Of a DNA stretch of 64,000 nt, positions 17,315 through 25,807 are shown piece by piece. The notes beneath the pieces are model-generated. The model was not told the origin of the DNA and searched no databases. It was given only the letters and a program-made list of their open reading frames with translations. The stretch is taken from assembly GCA_039184865.1 (NCBI GenBank), contig JBCDAV010000029.1, positions 1 through 64,000 on the forward strand. Reading direction: 5' to 3'. The translations under genes were made by a program, and so were the position numbers. Position 1 is the stretch's first letter, and every line of letters starts with the position of its first letter. Source of the stretch: Thermohalobaculum sp039184865. GTDB taxonomy: Bacteria > Pseudomonadota > Alphaproteobacteria > Rhodobacterales > Rhodobacteraceae.

Positions 17315-17734
17315 ATGCAGGACATCGAGCAGACACACCGGCTGACCCATCGCGGCGTGATGAAAATGCTCTCCGCCGCCGTCGCCAAGGCCGAGGAAAT
17401 CGGGCAGCCGCAGTGCATCGTGATCGTCGATCCGAGCGGCGAGACCCTCGGCGAGATCCGCATGACCGGCGCGAAGTTTCTCAGCCGCCGCAGCGCGTTG
17501 GCCAAGGCCCTTACCAGCGCCTCGCACGGCATACCGTCCGAGGCGATCCCCGAAGCCGTGCGTCCCGCCATCGCCGCCGCGACCGATGGCGGCGTGACCG
17601 GTCTGGGCGGCGGGCTTCCGATCAAGTCGGACGGCGTTCTGATCGGTGGAATCGGAGTCGGCTCAGGCTCTCCGGATCAGGATCTGGCAGTCGCCCTGGC
17701 GGCCCTGGCCGAGATCGTTGCAGACGAGATCTGA
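17315..17734 (+). CDS. GlcG/HbpS-like haem-binding-domain protein
   Basis: 139-aa protein of the GlcG/HbpS fold. The family pattern is seen as a VAKAEEIGQPQCIVIVDPSG block and the C-terminal GGGLPIKSDGVLIGGIGVGSGSPDQD. Members sit beside many sugar-acid and glycolate operons; some bind haem, but their metabolic role is unsettled. ATG 17315 has GGAGG upstream. It shares the operator-bearing promoter region with the SMP-30 gene, placing it in the aldonate regulon. Confidence 0.8.
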   Translation: MQDIEQTHRLTHRGVMKMLSAAVAKAEEIGQPQCIVIVDPSGETLGEIRMTGAKFLSRRSALAKALTSASHGIPSEAIPEAVRPAIAAATDGGVTGLGGGLPIKSDGVLIGGIGVGSGSPDQDLAVALAALAEIVADEI

Positions 17735-17770
17735 CTTCGGCGGACCGATTTCAAGTCAGGAACGAGAGTC

Positions 17771-18802
17771 TCAGGCGAACGCGATCTGCGCCTTCATAGC
17801 CTGGCTCCGGTCGTTTGCGATCTGGAACGCCCGTTCGGCCTCGCCGAGCGGCATCGTGTGCGTGATCATCGGCGCGACGTCGATCAGGCCCTTCTGCATC
17901 AGCTCGATCGCGGTCGTGAATTCCTCGTGGAAGCGGAAAGAGCCGCGAAAGTCGATCTCCTTCGCCGTGATCATCTGGACCGGCAGCGTCATGTCCCCGC
18001 CGAGACCGAGCTGCATGACCACGCCGCGCGGGCGCACCGCGTTCAGGCCGCCCGCAAGTGCCGCCGCGACGCCGGTGGTCTCGAACATCACGTGGAACGT
18101 GCCCTTGTCGGCGGCATAGGCGTCCAGCGCGTCCGGGGTCTCGGCCATGTTGATCACGCGATCCGCTCCGGCGCGTTCGGCATGGGCCAGCGCGTTCGGT
18201 GCAAGGTCGGTCGCGACGATCTCGGCGGCCCCGGCGCGGCGCGCTGCGAGAATGCAGAGCACACCGATCGGTCCGCATCCGGTCACCAGCACCCGCTTGC
18301 CCAGCATGTCACCGGCCCGGCGTGTCGCGTGCAGGCAAACCGAAAGCGGTTCCGCCATCGCGGCCTGTCCCGGAGTCAGCCCGTCGGCCTTCACGCATTG
18401 CGAGGCATGGGCCACCAAAACTTCGCGGAACGCACCCTGGATGTGCGGGAACGGCATGGCCGAGCCGTAGAACTGCATGTTCAGGCAGTGATTGTGCAGG
18501 CCCTCGCGGCTGTACTTGCACTTGCCGCAGGGTCGGGACGGCGAGACCGCCACAAGATCGCCGGGGGTCAGCCCGCCGACGCCTTCTCCGACCGCCTCGA
18601 TGTGCCCGGCGACCTCGTGGCCGAGGATCATTGGCTCCTTCAGGCGCACCGCGCCGAAGCCGCCGTGATTGTAGTAGTGCAGGTCGGAGCCGCAGATCCC
18701 TCCGGCGGCCAGCCGGACGCTGACTTCGCCCGCGCCAGGTGCACCGGCTTCCTGCTCCTCGATGCGCAGATCCTTCGGGGCGTGGATGACGATGGCTTTC
18801 AT
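17771..18802 (-). CDS. idnD: L-idonate 5-dehydrogenase (zinc-type alcohol dehydrogenase family)
   Basis: 343-aa medium-chain dehydrogenase that would oxidise L-idonate to 5-ketogluconate. It shares characteristic blocks with E. coli IdnD: GGICGSDLHYYNHGGFG (catalytic zinc Cys), GHEVAGHIEAVGEGV, SRPCGKCKYS, FYGSAMPFPHIQG, GCGPIGVLC (cofactor) and RGSFRFHEEF. The structural zinc loop reads CGKCKYSREGLHNHC, so the third of the usual four cysteines is Ser. ATG 18802 lies 8 bp after the 2-hydroxyacid dehydrogenase stop, forming a two-gene operon under the operator at 19776. Confidence 0.85.
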   Translation of the reverse strand: MKAIVIHAPKDLRIEEQEAGAPGAGEVSVRLAAGGICGSDLHYYNHGGFGAVRLKEPMILGHEVAGHIEAVGEGVGGLTPGDLVAVSPSRPCGKCKYSREGLHNHCLNMQFYGSAMPFPHIQGAFREVLVAHASQCVKADGLTPGQAAMAEPLSVCLHATRRAGDMLGKRVLVTGCGPIGVLCILAARRAGAAEIVATDLAPNALAHAERAGADRVINMAETPDALDAYAADKGTFHVMFETTGVAAALAGGLNAVRPRGVVMQLGLGGDMTLPVQMITAKEIDFRGSFRFHEEFTTAIELMQKGLIDVAPMITHTMPLGEAERAFQIANDRSQAMKAQIAFA

Positions 18803-18810
18803 GACGGACC

Positions 18811-19758
18811 TCAGATCACGGCGCTCGGCAGCTCGCGGCTCGCGAAGTGGGCAGCGAGGTTGTCGCGAACCAACTGGCCCATCGCCTTGCGGGTCTCGAC
18901 CGTGCCCGACGCGTGGTGCGGTTGCACCATGACATTGTTGAGATCGAGAAAGCGCGGATTGAGTGCCGGTTCCCCTTCGAAGACATCCAGTGCCGCCGCG
19001 CCGAGCGCGCCCGACTCAAGCGCGTCGAGCAGGGCATCCTCGTCGACATTCGATGCCCGCGAGATATTGATCAGCAGCCCGCCGGATCCCAGCGCCGCGA
19101 TGACGTCGCGCCCGACGATGTGACGGGTCTCGGCCGAGGCGGCGAGGGTCACGAACAGCACGTCGGAGCGTTCGGCCAGTTCGACCGCGTCCTCGACGAA
19201 GGTCCAGTCTGCGGCGTACCCCTTCGGTGCGACATCGGAATAGACGATCTCCATGTCGAACCCGACGAGACGGCGGGCGACCTCGTAGCCGATGCGCCCT
19301 AGCCCGAGAATGCCCGCGCTCTTGCCGTGGACGCGGGTTCTCAGCGGATAGAGCCCCTTGCTCGCCCAGTCGCCCGAGCGCACCCAGGCCTCGGCCCCGA
19401 CCATGCCGCGCCACTGTGCCAGCATCATCGCGACGCCCAGATCCGCGACATCCTTGGTCAGCACGTCCGGCGTGTTGGTGACCCGGATGTCGCGCGCGCG
19501 CGCGGCGTCGAGATCGACCGCGTCATAGCCCACCCCATAGACCGAGATGATCTCGAGGTTCGGACAGGCCGCGATCATCGCCGCATCGGCTCCCATCTCG
19601 CCGCGCGTGGCGATCCCGCGAATGCCCGGGCCGTGCTCGGCGAGGAAGGCTTTCCGGTCCTCGGCCTCGAAATAGCGATGCACCGTGTAGGCCGCGTTCA
19701 GCGGCGTCTCATCCCATTCGGGATAGGGCCCGACCTGCAGGATTTCGGGTTTCGCCAT
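18811..19758 (-). CDS. D-2-hydroxyacid dehydrogenase (2-ketogluconate/glyoxylate reductase type)
   Basis: 315-aa NAD(P)H-dependent reductase of 2-oxoacids. The Rossmann motif is GILGLGRIGYEVARRL. The catalytic triad is recognisable as the Arg in NISRASNVDE, the Glu in DVFEGEPAL and the His in PHHASGT. The neighbours argue for a ketogluconate or related sugar-acid substrate, as for GhrB/TkrA, rather than serine synthesis. ATG 19758 sits only 17 bp from the GntR/IdnR-type operator, so bound repressor would block transcription directly. First gene of the idnD operon. Confidence 0.85.
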   Translation of the reverse strand: MAKPEILQVGPYPEWDETPLNAAYTVHRYFEAEDRKAFLAEHGPGIRGIATRGEMGADAAMIAACPNLEIISVYGVGYDAVDLDAARARDIRVTNTPDVLTKDVADLGVAMMLAQWRGMVGAEAWVRSGDWASKGLYPLRTRVHGKSAGILGLGRIGYEVARRLVGFDMEIVYSDVAPKGYAADWTFVEDAVELAERSDVLFVTLAASAETRHIVGRDVIAALGSGGLLINISRASNVDEDALLDALESGALGAAALDVFEGEPALNPRFLDLNNVMVQPHHASGTVETRKAMGQLVRDNLAAHFASRELPSAVI

Positions 19759-19774
19759 GTCTCGTCCCTTGAAA

Positions 19775-19790
19775 ATGTTATCGGTAACAT
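19775..19790. promoter_or_regulatory. ATGTTATCGGTAACAT, GntR/IdnR-type operator
   Basis: This copy has the full ATGTTA-N4-TAACAT form. It lies between divergent starts: the 2-hydroxyacid dehydrogenase (19758, minus) and the SDR (19826, plus). It should govern both transcripts. Confidence 0.78.
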
Positions 19791-19825
19791 ATACCACGCC
19801 GAGCGTATACGGAGAAGGAGCGCGG

Positions 19826-20578
19826 ATGTCCACCGAACTGTTCGATCTGAGCGGCAAGACCGCCCTGATAACCGGGTCCAGCCAGGGTATCGGCTACACG
19901 CTGGCCGGCGGGTTGGCGGCGGCCGGCGCGCGGATTTTGCTGAACGGCCGCAATGCCGGGAAGCTGGCTGGCGCGGCAGAGGCGCTCGGCGGCACCGCGC
20001 TGGCCTTCGACGTCACGGATCACGCGGCGGTGCGTGCAGCCGTGGACGGGTTCGAAGCCGAGAACGGGCCGATCGACATCCTCGTCAACAATGCCGGGAT
20101 GCAGCACCGCACGCCATTGGAGGATTTCGACCCGGCCGATTTCGAACGCCTGATGGCGACGAACGTGACCTCGGTCTTCAATGTCGGACAGGCCTGCGCG
20201 CGGCACATGATCGGGCGCGGCGAAGGCAAGATCATCAACATCGCCTCGGTGCAGACGGCGCTGGCGCGACCCGGTATCGCGCCCTATGTCGCCTCGAAGG
20301 GTGCTGTGGCCAATCTGACCAAGGGCATGGCGACGGACTGGGCACCGAAAGGGCTGAACGTCAACGCCATCGCGCCGGGCTATTTCGACACCGAACTGAC
20401 GGCTGCCCTGGTCGCCGATGCCGAGTTCACGGCCTGGGTCGCGAAGCGCGCGCCGCAGGGGCGCTGGGGCCAGGTGTCCGAACTGATCGGTGCCGCGGTG
20501 TTCTTCTCCTCGGCGGCCTCGAGCTTCGTCAACGGGCATACGCTGTTCGTGGACGGCGGGATGACGTCCTGCCTGTGA
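19826..20578 (+). CDS. Short-chain dehydrogenase, gluconate 5-dehydrogenase (IdnO)-like
   Basis: 250-aa classical SDR. The cofactor motif is TGSSQGIGYTLAGG, then NNAGMQHRTPLEDF, the catalytic Ser in IASVQTALARPG and the YVASKGAV pair (Tyr and Lys), and a C-terminal FVNGHTLFVDGGMTSCL. NAGMQHR-PLE wording is typical of IdnO, which reduces 5-ketogluconate to gluconate. With IdnD next door this completes idonate to gluconate. ATG 19826 follows GGAGAAGGAG. The operator lies about 36 bp upstream. Confidence 0.83.
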   Translation: MSTELFDLSGKTALITGSSQGIGYTLAGGLAAAGARILLNGRNAGKLAGAAEALGGTALAFDVTDHAAVRAAVDGFEAENGPIDILVNNAGMQHRTPLEDFDPADFERLMATNVTSVFNVGQACARHMIGRGEGKIINIASVQTALARPGIAPYVASKGAVANLTKGMATDWAPKGLNVNAIAPGYFDTELTAALVADAEFTAWVAKRAPQGRWGQVSELIGAAVFFSSAASSFVNGHTLFVDGGMTSCL

Positions 20579-20584
20579 GGGCGA

Positions 20585-20664
20585 CGAGGCCTCCAGCGTT
20601 CCCCGGCGCGCTTCACGCGGGACAGCGAGGTTCTGCGCGGCCCGCCCACCCGCTGGAGGCCTCG
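20585..20664. repeat. 14-bp perfect inverted repeat with 52-bp loop between two dehydrogenase genes
   Basis: CGAGGCCTCCAGCG at 20585-20598 pairs exactly with CGCTGGAGGCCTCG at 20651-20664. It lies 7 bp after the SDR stop and 33 bp before the next start. In RNA it would form a very stable stem that could attenuate or separate expression of the two genes. The long loop is unlike a simple terminator and no T run follows. Confidence 0.7.
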
Positions 20665-20696
20665 CGGCTGGCTTCGTGAGATAAGTGGAGATCGCT

Positions 20697-21584
20697 ATGA
20701 GCAAGGTGGCCCTGATCGGATGCGGCGCCATGGGCGGCGCCATCGGCACGCGACTGGCCGAGGTCGGTTGCGATCTGACGGTGTTCGACCTGAACGCGGA
20801 GGCGGTGGGTCGCCTCGTCGCGCAGGGTGCAAAGGCTGGCCCATCGGCGGCGGATGCCGCCCGCGGAAAGGACTTCGTGATCACTTCGCTGAATTCGGCG
20901 GAGATCGTCCGGGCGGCTGTCTTTGGCCCCGGCGGCGTGGCGGAGGGTGCGGGTGCAGGCACGATGATCATCGACATGTCGTCGATCGATCCGCCGTCCA
21001 CCAAAGCACTCGCCAACGAGGCGACCGAGAAGGGCCTGAAGTGGATCGATGCGCCCCTGTCCGGTGGCGCTCCGAAGGCGCTGATCGGGGAGTTGACCGT
21101 GATGGCAGGCGGGTCGCCCGAGGATTTCGAGGCGTCCAGGGCGGTGATGTCCAAACTCTGCAAGAACTACACGCTGATGGGGCCGTCCGGGGCAGGGCAG
21201 ACGACCAAGCTGATCAACCAGTTGCTCTGCGGGATCGGTTTCCTGGCGGTCGCTGAGGCGACGCGGCTGGCGCAGGACGCCGGTGTCGATGCGGCCAAGA
21301 TCCCGGTGGCGCTGAAGGGCGGTCGCGCGGACAGCGCGCTGTTGCAGGAATACATGCCCCGCATGGCCGCGAAGGACTACACGCCGACGGGCCGGATCGC
21401 CAACATGGTCAAGGATCTGAACGGCGTGCAGGATCTCGCGCGGCTGACCAACACGGCGATGCCGATGACAGCGACCTGTGCCGAGGTGCATCGTCTGCTG
21501 ACGGCCGCGGGCCTCGGCGATGCCGATCAGGCCGCGGTGATGGAGTTTTTTGAGCCGAGGCACACGTCCGGGTTGCCGACCTAA
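20697..21584 (+). CDS. NAD(P)-dependent beta-hydroxyacid dehydrogenase (GarR/LtnD/HIBADH-like)
   Basis: 295-aa member of the 3-hydroxyacid dehydrogenase family (tartronate semialdehyde reductase, threonate dehydrogenase, 3-hydroxyisobutyrate dehydrogenase). The Rossmann motif is ALIGCGAMGGAIGTRLAE, the substrate loop DAPLSGGAPKALIGELTVM, and the catalytic-lysine helix GAGQTTKLINQLL. ATG 20697 has GTGGAG upstream. The gene overlaps the convergent gnd by 4 bp. Which 2-hydroxy-3-oxoacid it acts on cannot be told apart by eye. Confidence 0.82.
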   Translation: MSKVALIGCGAMGGAIGTRLAEVGCDLTVFDLNAEAVGRLVAQGAKAGPSAADAARGKDFVITSLNSAEIVRAAVFGPGGVAEGAGAGTMIIDMSSIDPPSTKALANEATEKGLKWIDAPLSGGAPKALIGELTVMAGGSPEDFEASRAVMSKLCKNYTLMGPSGAGQTTKLINQLLCGIGFLAVAEATRLAQDAGVDAAKIPVALKGGRADSALLQEYMPRMAAKDYTPTGRIANMVKDLNGVQDLARLTNTAMPMTATCAEVHRLLTAAGLGDADQAAVMEFFEPRHTSGLPT

Positions 21585-22975
21585 GCGCCGCCGTCCCACG
21601 GACCGTGAAATCCGGCGCCTTCCCGGTCGGTTCGCTCGAACCCGTGCCGGCCGAAGTAATCGCGCAGCCCCTGCAGCATGTTGGCCGTGCCTTTGGGCCG
21701 CGCAAGCTGGTCGAGATAGCTCAGGGCGCTCGAAAGGGCAGGCGTCGGAATTGCAGCGCGCGCAGCTTCCGCCACCGTTTCACGCAGCGCCGGAACGGAT
21801 GCTGCAAGATGCTTCCGGAACGCGGGCGCGGTCAGGAGCGAGGCGTCGGGCTCTGCCTCGAAGGCTTCGGCGATGTCGTCCAGCATGCGTGAGCGGATGA
21901 TGCAGCCGGCGCGCCAGACCCGCGCGATGTCGGCGAGCTTCAGATCCCATTTGTACTCTGCAGAGGCCCGCGTGAGCAGATCGAAGCCCTGCGCGTAGGC
22001 GATGATCTTCCCGGCGTGCAGCGCGCCGTGCAGATCGTTCGTGCCGAGGGTCAACTCGGCCTGCACAGGTTCGGACAGTGCCTTGCGCAGATCCGAAGCC
22101 GCGGAGAGGTTTCGCGCAGCGACGGCGGCCTCGATGGTCGTGGCGGTCGCGCCCAGCCTTTGGCCCTCGATCGCCGACCAGCGGCCTGTGCCCTTCTGGC
22201 CGGCCTTGTCCGCGATCACCCGCAGCAGCGGTTGGTCGGTCAGAGCGTCCTTCGCAGAGGCAACCTCCGCCGTGATCTCGACCAGATAAGAGGCGAGCGG
22301 TCCCTTCGACCAGTCGCGAAAGGCGCCCGAGACCGCGTCCTCGTCCGCCCCCAGACCGTCGCGCATCAGGCCGTAGACCTCGGCAATCATCTGCATGTCG
22401 GCGTACTCTATGCCGTTGTGAACCGTCTTCACGAAGTGCCCGGCGCCGTCCGATCCGAGCCACGCCGCGCAGGGCTCGTCCCCGTGGCGGGCGGCGATCG
22501 CGGTGAGCGTCGGCGCCACGCGCTCCCAGACTTTTGGCGACCCACCCGCCATCAGGGCAGGCCCGTGGCGCGCGCCCTCGGCGCCTCCGGAGACGCCGAT
22601 GCCGAGGAAGGTCAGCCCGCGTGCTTCGAGATCGGCGGCCCGCCGCCGTGTATCGTGGAAGTCGGAGTTTCCGGCATCTATCAGAAGGTCTCCCGGCGAC
22701 ATCGCTTTGGAAAACGTCGCGATCGCGTCGTCCGTGGACACTCCCGCCGGGACCATCAGGATCAGGGCGCGTGGCGCGCGGATCTCCCTGACATCCCCGG
22801 GTTCGTCCGCGCAGTTGATGAAGCCCTCGTGCATCGGCCCCTTCGCCAGCGCCGCGCGCTTCGCCGGATCGCGATCGAAAATGGCGACGCGAAATCCCTT
22901 CTCGGCGAGATTCATCGCGAGGTTTGATCCCATGACGCCAAGGCCCACGACGCCGATATCCGCAAGTTCAGCCAT
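21581..22975 (-). CDS. gnd: 6-phosphogluconate dehydrogenase, decarboxylating
   Basis: 464 aa, the usual length for the long (dimeric) type. It converts 6-phosphogluconate to ribulose 5-phosphate. Visible features: GVVGLGVMGSNLAMNLAEKGF, LIDAGNSDFHDTRRR, GVSGGAEGARHGPALMAGG, the catalytic lysine block GHFVKTVHNGIEYADMQMI, and the C-terminal all-helical half ending TDREGAGFHGPWDGGA. ATG 22975 is divergent from gluconokinase 76 bp away, so phosphorylation of gluconate feeds straight into this enzyme. No TGTTA-N4-TAACA site is visible in that gap. Confidence 0.95.
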   Translation of the reverse strand: MAELADIGVVGLGVMGSNLAMNLAEKGFRVAIFDRDPAKRAALAKGPMHEGFINCADEPGDVREIRAPRALILMVPAGVSTDDAIATFSKAMSPGDLLIDAGNSDFHDTRRRAADLEARGLTFLGIGVSGGAEGARHGPALMAGGSPKVWERVAPTLTAIAARHGDEPCAAWLGSDGAGHFVKTVHNGIEYADMQMIAEVYGLMRDGLGADEDAVSGAFRDWSKGPLASYLVEITAEVASAKDALTDQPLLRVIADKAGQKGTGRWSAIEGQRLGATATTIEAAVAARNLSAASDLRKALSEPVQAELTLGTNDLHGALHAGKIIAYAQGFDLLTRASAEYKWDLKLADIARVWRAGCIIRSRMLDDIAEAFEAEPDASLLTAPAFRKHLAASVPALRETVAEAARAAIPTPALSSALSYLDQLARPKGTANMLQGLRDYFGRHGFERTDREGAGFHGPWDGGA

Positions 22976-23051
22976 GGTTTCGCCTCCCGAGTCCCGTCTA
23001 TCGTGCGACCATGCTAAGGCTTTTTCAGAGTCGAACAAACTGGGGAGAAAG

Positions 23052-23567
23052 ATGGCCAACGCAATTCCGGCGCGGTTGATTGTCATGGGCGTGACCGGTT
23101 GCGGCAAGACGACGGTCGGGGCCTTGCTGGCGGGCCGGCTGGATGCCGTCTTCCTCGACGGGGACGACTATCATCCGGAGGAGAACGTGGCGAAGATGTC
23201 TGCCGGAACGCCGCTGACGGACGCGGATCGCTGGCCGTGGCTCAACCGGTTGGGCGTCGTCGTCGACGAGGCCGTCGAGCGCCAGGGGCGCGTGGTTCTC
23301 GCCTGTTCGGCGCTACGCCGGGTGTATCGGGACCGGATCACGGCGGCCTGCGCCGAGGCGCCATTGTTCATTCACCTCTCAGGCGGGCGTGATCTGATCC
23401 ATGGGCGCATGGCGGCGCGTCGTGAGCACTACATGCCGGTGGCGCTGCTCGACAGCCAGATCGAGACGCTGGAAGCGATCGAGCCGGATGAGAACGCGAT
23501 CGTCCTGGAAGTCGACGCGCCGGTGGACGAGGTAGTAGCGCGGGTTCTTGCGCGGCTGGTTGATTAA
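23052..23567 (+). CDS. gntK: Gluconokinase
   Basis: 171-aa thermoresistant-type gluconate kinase, ATP + gluconate to 6-phosphogluconate. The P-loop is GVTGCGKTTVG, followed by the family signature FLDGDDYHPEENVAKMSAG and PLTDADRWPWL, then ALRRVYRDRI and the lid-region RREHYMP. ATG 23052 follows GGGGAGAAAG. Pairs functionally with gnd and the IdnD/IdnO genes to route idonate and gluconate into the pentose phosphate pathway. Confidence 0.95.
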   Translation: MANAIPARLIVMGVTGCGKTTVGALLAGRLDAVFLDGDDYHPEENVAKMSAGTPLTDADRWPWLNRLGVVVDEAVERQGRVVLACSALRRVYRDRITAACAEAPLFIHLSGGRDLIHGRMAARREHYMPVALLDSQIETLEAIEPDENAIVLEVDAPVDEVVARVLARLVD

Positions 23568-23890
23568 GTGAGAGGAGTTCTGCCGACGGAGACGGGTCCG
23601 AGGCCGGTTTGCGTGGTTCAATGCGGCCCATGCCAACTGATGTCTTTGTCGTTTCGCCTGCGAAACGGCAAATTTCCGCTCGTCTGCTGTCGGGACAAAG
23701 TGGCCATTGATCGAATGGTAGCTTTCGGAAGCCGTGATCACTAGAAGGACGCCTCGCAGGAAGATCCCGCAGCTCTGCCAACTGCCGACATGGCTTGATG
23801 CAGTTGAAACAAATCAGCGACTTCATCCGTGCCAAACCAAAGTCCCTTCAACGCATGTTCGCATTCCGCTATGTGACGCAGGGACAAGCT
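23568..23890. other. Intergenic region upstream of LuxR-type gene
   Basis: No gene is supported here. The frame of the downstream regulator stays open back to 23795 (TTG-ATG), so its N-terminus could extend into this stretch. No clear operator or terminator was found after gntK. Confidence 0.4.
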
Positions 23891-25156
23891 ATGGGCTGTT
23901 ATCGTGCGAGGTTTACTGTGGGTTCCAAAGCGAAAAGCGGAATACATGAAATCAGCGACTTGATCGGTCTGGTTTACGATTCCGCCTTGGAACAGAACCA
24001 ATGGGAGCGGCTGCTACAACGCATTTGCCAGATTTTTCCCGGGCATATCGCAATGACAGGAACGTTCGATGGCGGACAGTTTGTGGGCGGGTACTCCCCC
24101 ACCGGTTTCGTCACCGACAAGTTCCGTTCGGAATATGAAGAGCAGTGGGATGGCGGGCGCTTTGTCGGCGATCAGGACGACTACATCGCCGAGCGGATGG
24201 AGATCATCCGCCGCGATCCGCCGACCCTCGGCCGGACCCGAAGTTCGCGCGATTGGTATTCGGACGAGGAATATCAGAACTCGGCGTTCAACAAGATTTT
24301 CATGGAGCCGGGCGGCACCGGGCACTGGACGACGTTGGTGTTTGCCCTGAACGGCAGCCGGCTGGCCGCACTCATGTTCTTTGAGAATAAGGACGACTCG
24401 GTCGAGAAGGATTTCGAGGGTCTGAGGCAAACCCTGGACGTGCTCTCGCCGCATGTCGTGCGCGCAACCCGCATCGCCCGGGCGCTTTACATGGCAAAGG
24501 AAGCCGCCGAGACCTACAAGGGCTTCCTCGACGCCATCGCGCTTCCGCTGCTGATCACCGACTCCGGGCGCATCCTGCAAATGGCGAATTCCGCCGGGCA
24601 GCGCCTGCTCGAGCGCGGAGAATTGTTCCAGGTCTCGCAGATCGGGCGCCTGACGCTGATCGACGCCTACGACTCCAACAAGTTCCGCGAGACGCTGCTG
24701 GATGTTGAACGGCACAACGACGCGCGCGGGATGCGGATCGACCACAAAGATGGCCTCATCTCGCTCTGTGTCGCACCGTTCCACCCCTCGATGGCCACGC
24801 AGTTGCAGGCCGAATTGGATGTCTTCGACCAGGAGCAGCTGCTAGCCATCTTTGCCGGGGCGCAGGGTGATCACGCGGTCAATCCCGGTTTGCTGCAGGA
24901 TGTCTTCCATCTGACAGCGCGGGAAGCCGATGTCTGCGGCGCCGTCGTCGCGGGCCTGAACCCGGCACAGATCGCCCAGGAAACGGGCCGTGCCGAGAAA
25001 ACGATCCGCAACCAGATTCAATCCGCATACGAGAAGATCGGGGTCACCTCGAGCCGTGAGCTGGCCGACGCCCTTTCGGTCTTTCGCACCGTTGGCGCGA
25101 TGTTCGACAGAAACGACCCTCACCTGTTCGGCCCGCAACACTTGCCCGGATCTTAA
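23891..25156 (+). CDS. LuxR-family helix-turn-helix transcriptional regulator
   Basis: About 421 aa. The C-terminus is a GerE/LuxR HTH: FHLTAREADVCGAVVAGL, NPAQIAQETGRAEKTIRNQI and SAYEKIGVTSSRELADAL. The N-terminal 330 residues match no ligand domain that I recognise but include a PAS-like part near LPLLITDSGRILQMANSAG. It is not next to an acyl-homoserine-lactone synthase, so a quorum role is unsupported. ATG 23891 gives a start just before the conserved SGIHEISDLIGLVYDSALE; ATG 23798 is an alternative adding 31 aa. The target is unknown. Confidence 0.75.
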   Translation: MGCYRARFTVGSKAKSGIHEISDLIGLVYDSALEQNQWERLLQRICQIFPGHIAMTGTFDGGQFVGGYSPTGFVTDKFRSEYEEQWDGGRFVGDQDDYIAERMEIIRRDPPTLGRTRSSRDWYSDEEYQNSAFNKIFMEPGGTGHWTTLVFALNGSRLAALMFFENKDDSVEKDFEGLRQTLDVLSPHVVRATRIARALYMAKEAAETYKGFLDAIALPLLITDSGRILQMANSAGQRLLERGELFQVSQIGRLTLIDAYDSNKFRETLLDVERHNDARGMRIDHKDGLISLCVAPFHPSMATQLQAELDVFDQEQLLAIFAGAQGDHAVNPGLLQDVFHLTAREADVCGAVVAGLNPAQIAQETGRAEKTIRNQIQSAYEKIGVTSSRELADALSVFRTVGAMFDRNDPHLFGPQHLPGS

Positions 25157-25186
25157 GCTGGGCGATCCGGGCAAGGGGTCGTCTTC
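25141..25186 (+). terminator. Intrinsic terminator overlapping the 3' end of the LuxR-type gene
   Basis: Arms CTTGCCCGGATC (25141-25152) and GATCCGGGCAAG (25164-25175) are perfectly complementary over 12 bp. The TAA stop of the gene lies in the 11-base loop, so the upstream arm is coding. A T-rich run (GTCGTCTTCTT) follows. Confidence 0.85.
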
Positions 25187-25303
25187 TTGAGTGGCTGGCG
25201 ATCCGACTGCTCCAATGCGCTGGCCTGGCAAGCAATTTCTCCGATCCTCGTAGCATGCTGGTCGGATTAAGCTCCGGCACCCTGTGAAAGGACTAGATCC
25301 AGC

Positions 25304-25807
25304 TCAGTAGTTCTGGAACAGGTGCTGCTGTCGTGCCGCGTATACTCTGCGCTGATGCAGGCTGTAATTGTTGGCGACCGTCGTCTGCGCCAGCAAACTC
25401 ATCGTGCCATAAAGCACGTCGTATTGATTGAACTCTTCTGTATCGTTTTCTGCACCGTGGCTGGTGTCTATATCGACACCCCACTCTTGTGAAAGCTTCT
25501 GATTCTGAAGATGCTGGAGCTCGCTGCCAATCTTCTGCAGAGATTTGAGAGAATACTGTACGGCGATCCCATGTATATTCCGAATATACGGATCACCTTT
25601 TATGTAGCTCTTGCCAAGCACGACCATGCGCACTTTCGGGAACCTGTTGGGATTGTTGCTGTAGTAGTGAAACTTCCGCCAGGCCTTCCCTGAATGTGAC
25701 TTGAATTTACCTCTGGCATGCCAACTGATCGTGTTCAGCTTCGGGTGCAGCCAGACGAAGAAATCTCTGTAGGTTTCGAAGGTCTTACGCATCATCGGAT
25801 GTGGCAT
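25304..25807 (-). CDS. Hypothetical protein of unknown family in accessory region
   Basis: 167 aa, basic and aromatic-rich near the N-terminus (RDFFVWLHPKLNTISWHARG, WRKFHYYSNNPNRF), with a helical C-terminal half (SLKSLQKIGSELQHLQNQK). I do not recognise it. ATG 25807 has AAAGGGAAAA upstream, and codon use includes many A/T-ending codons unlike the neighbours, so the gene looks recently acquired. No signal peptide or membrane segment. It is isolated, next to a decayed integrase. Confidence 0.55.
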   Translation of the reverse strand: MPHPMMRKTFETYRDFFVWLHPKLNTISWHARGKFKSHSGKAWRKFHYYSNNPNRFPKVRMVVLGKSYIKGDPYIRNIHGIAVQYSLKSLQKIGSELQHLQNQKLSQEWGVDIDTSHGAENDTEEFNQYDVLYGTMSLLAQTTVANNYSLHQRRVYAARQQHLFQNY

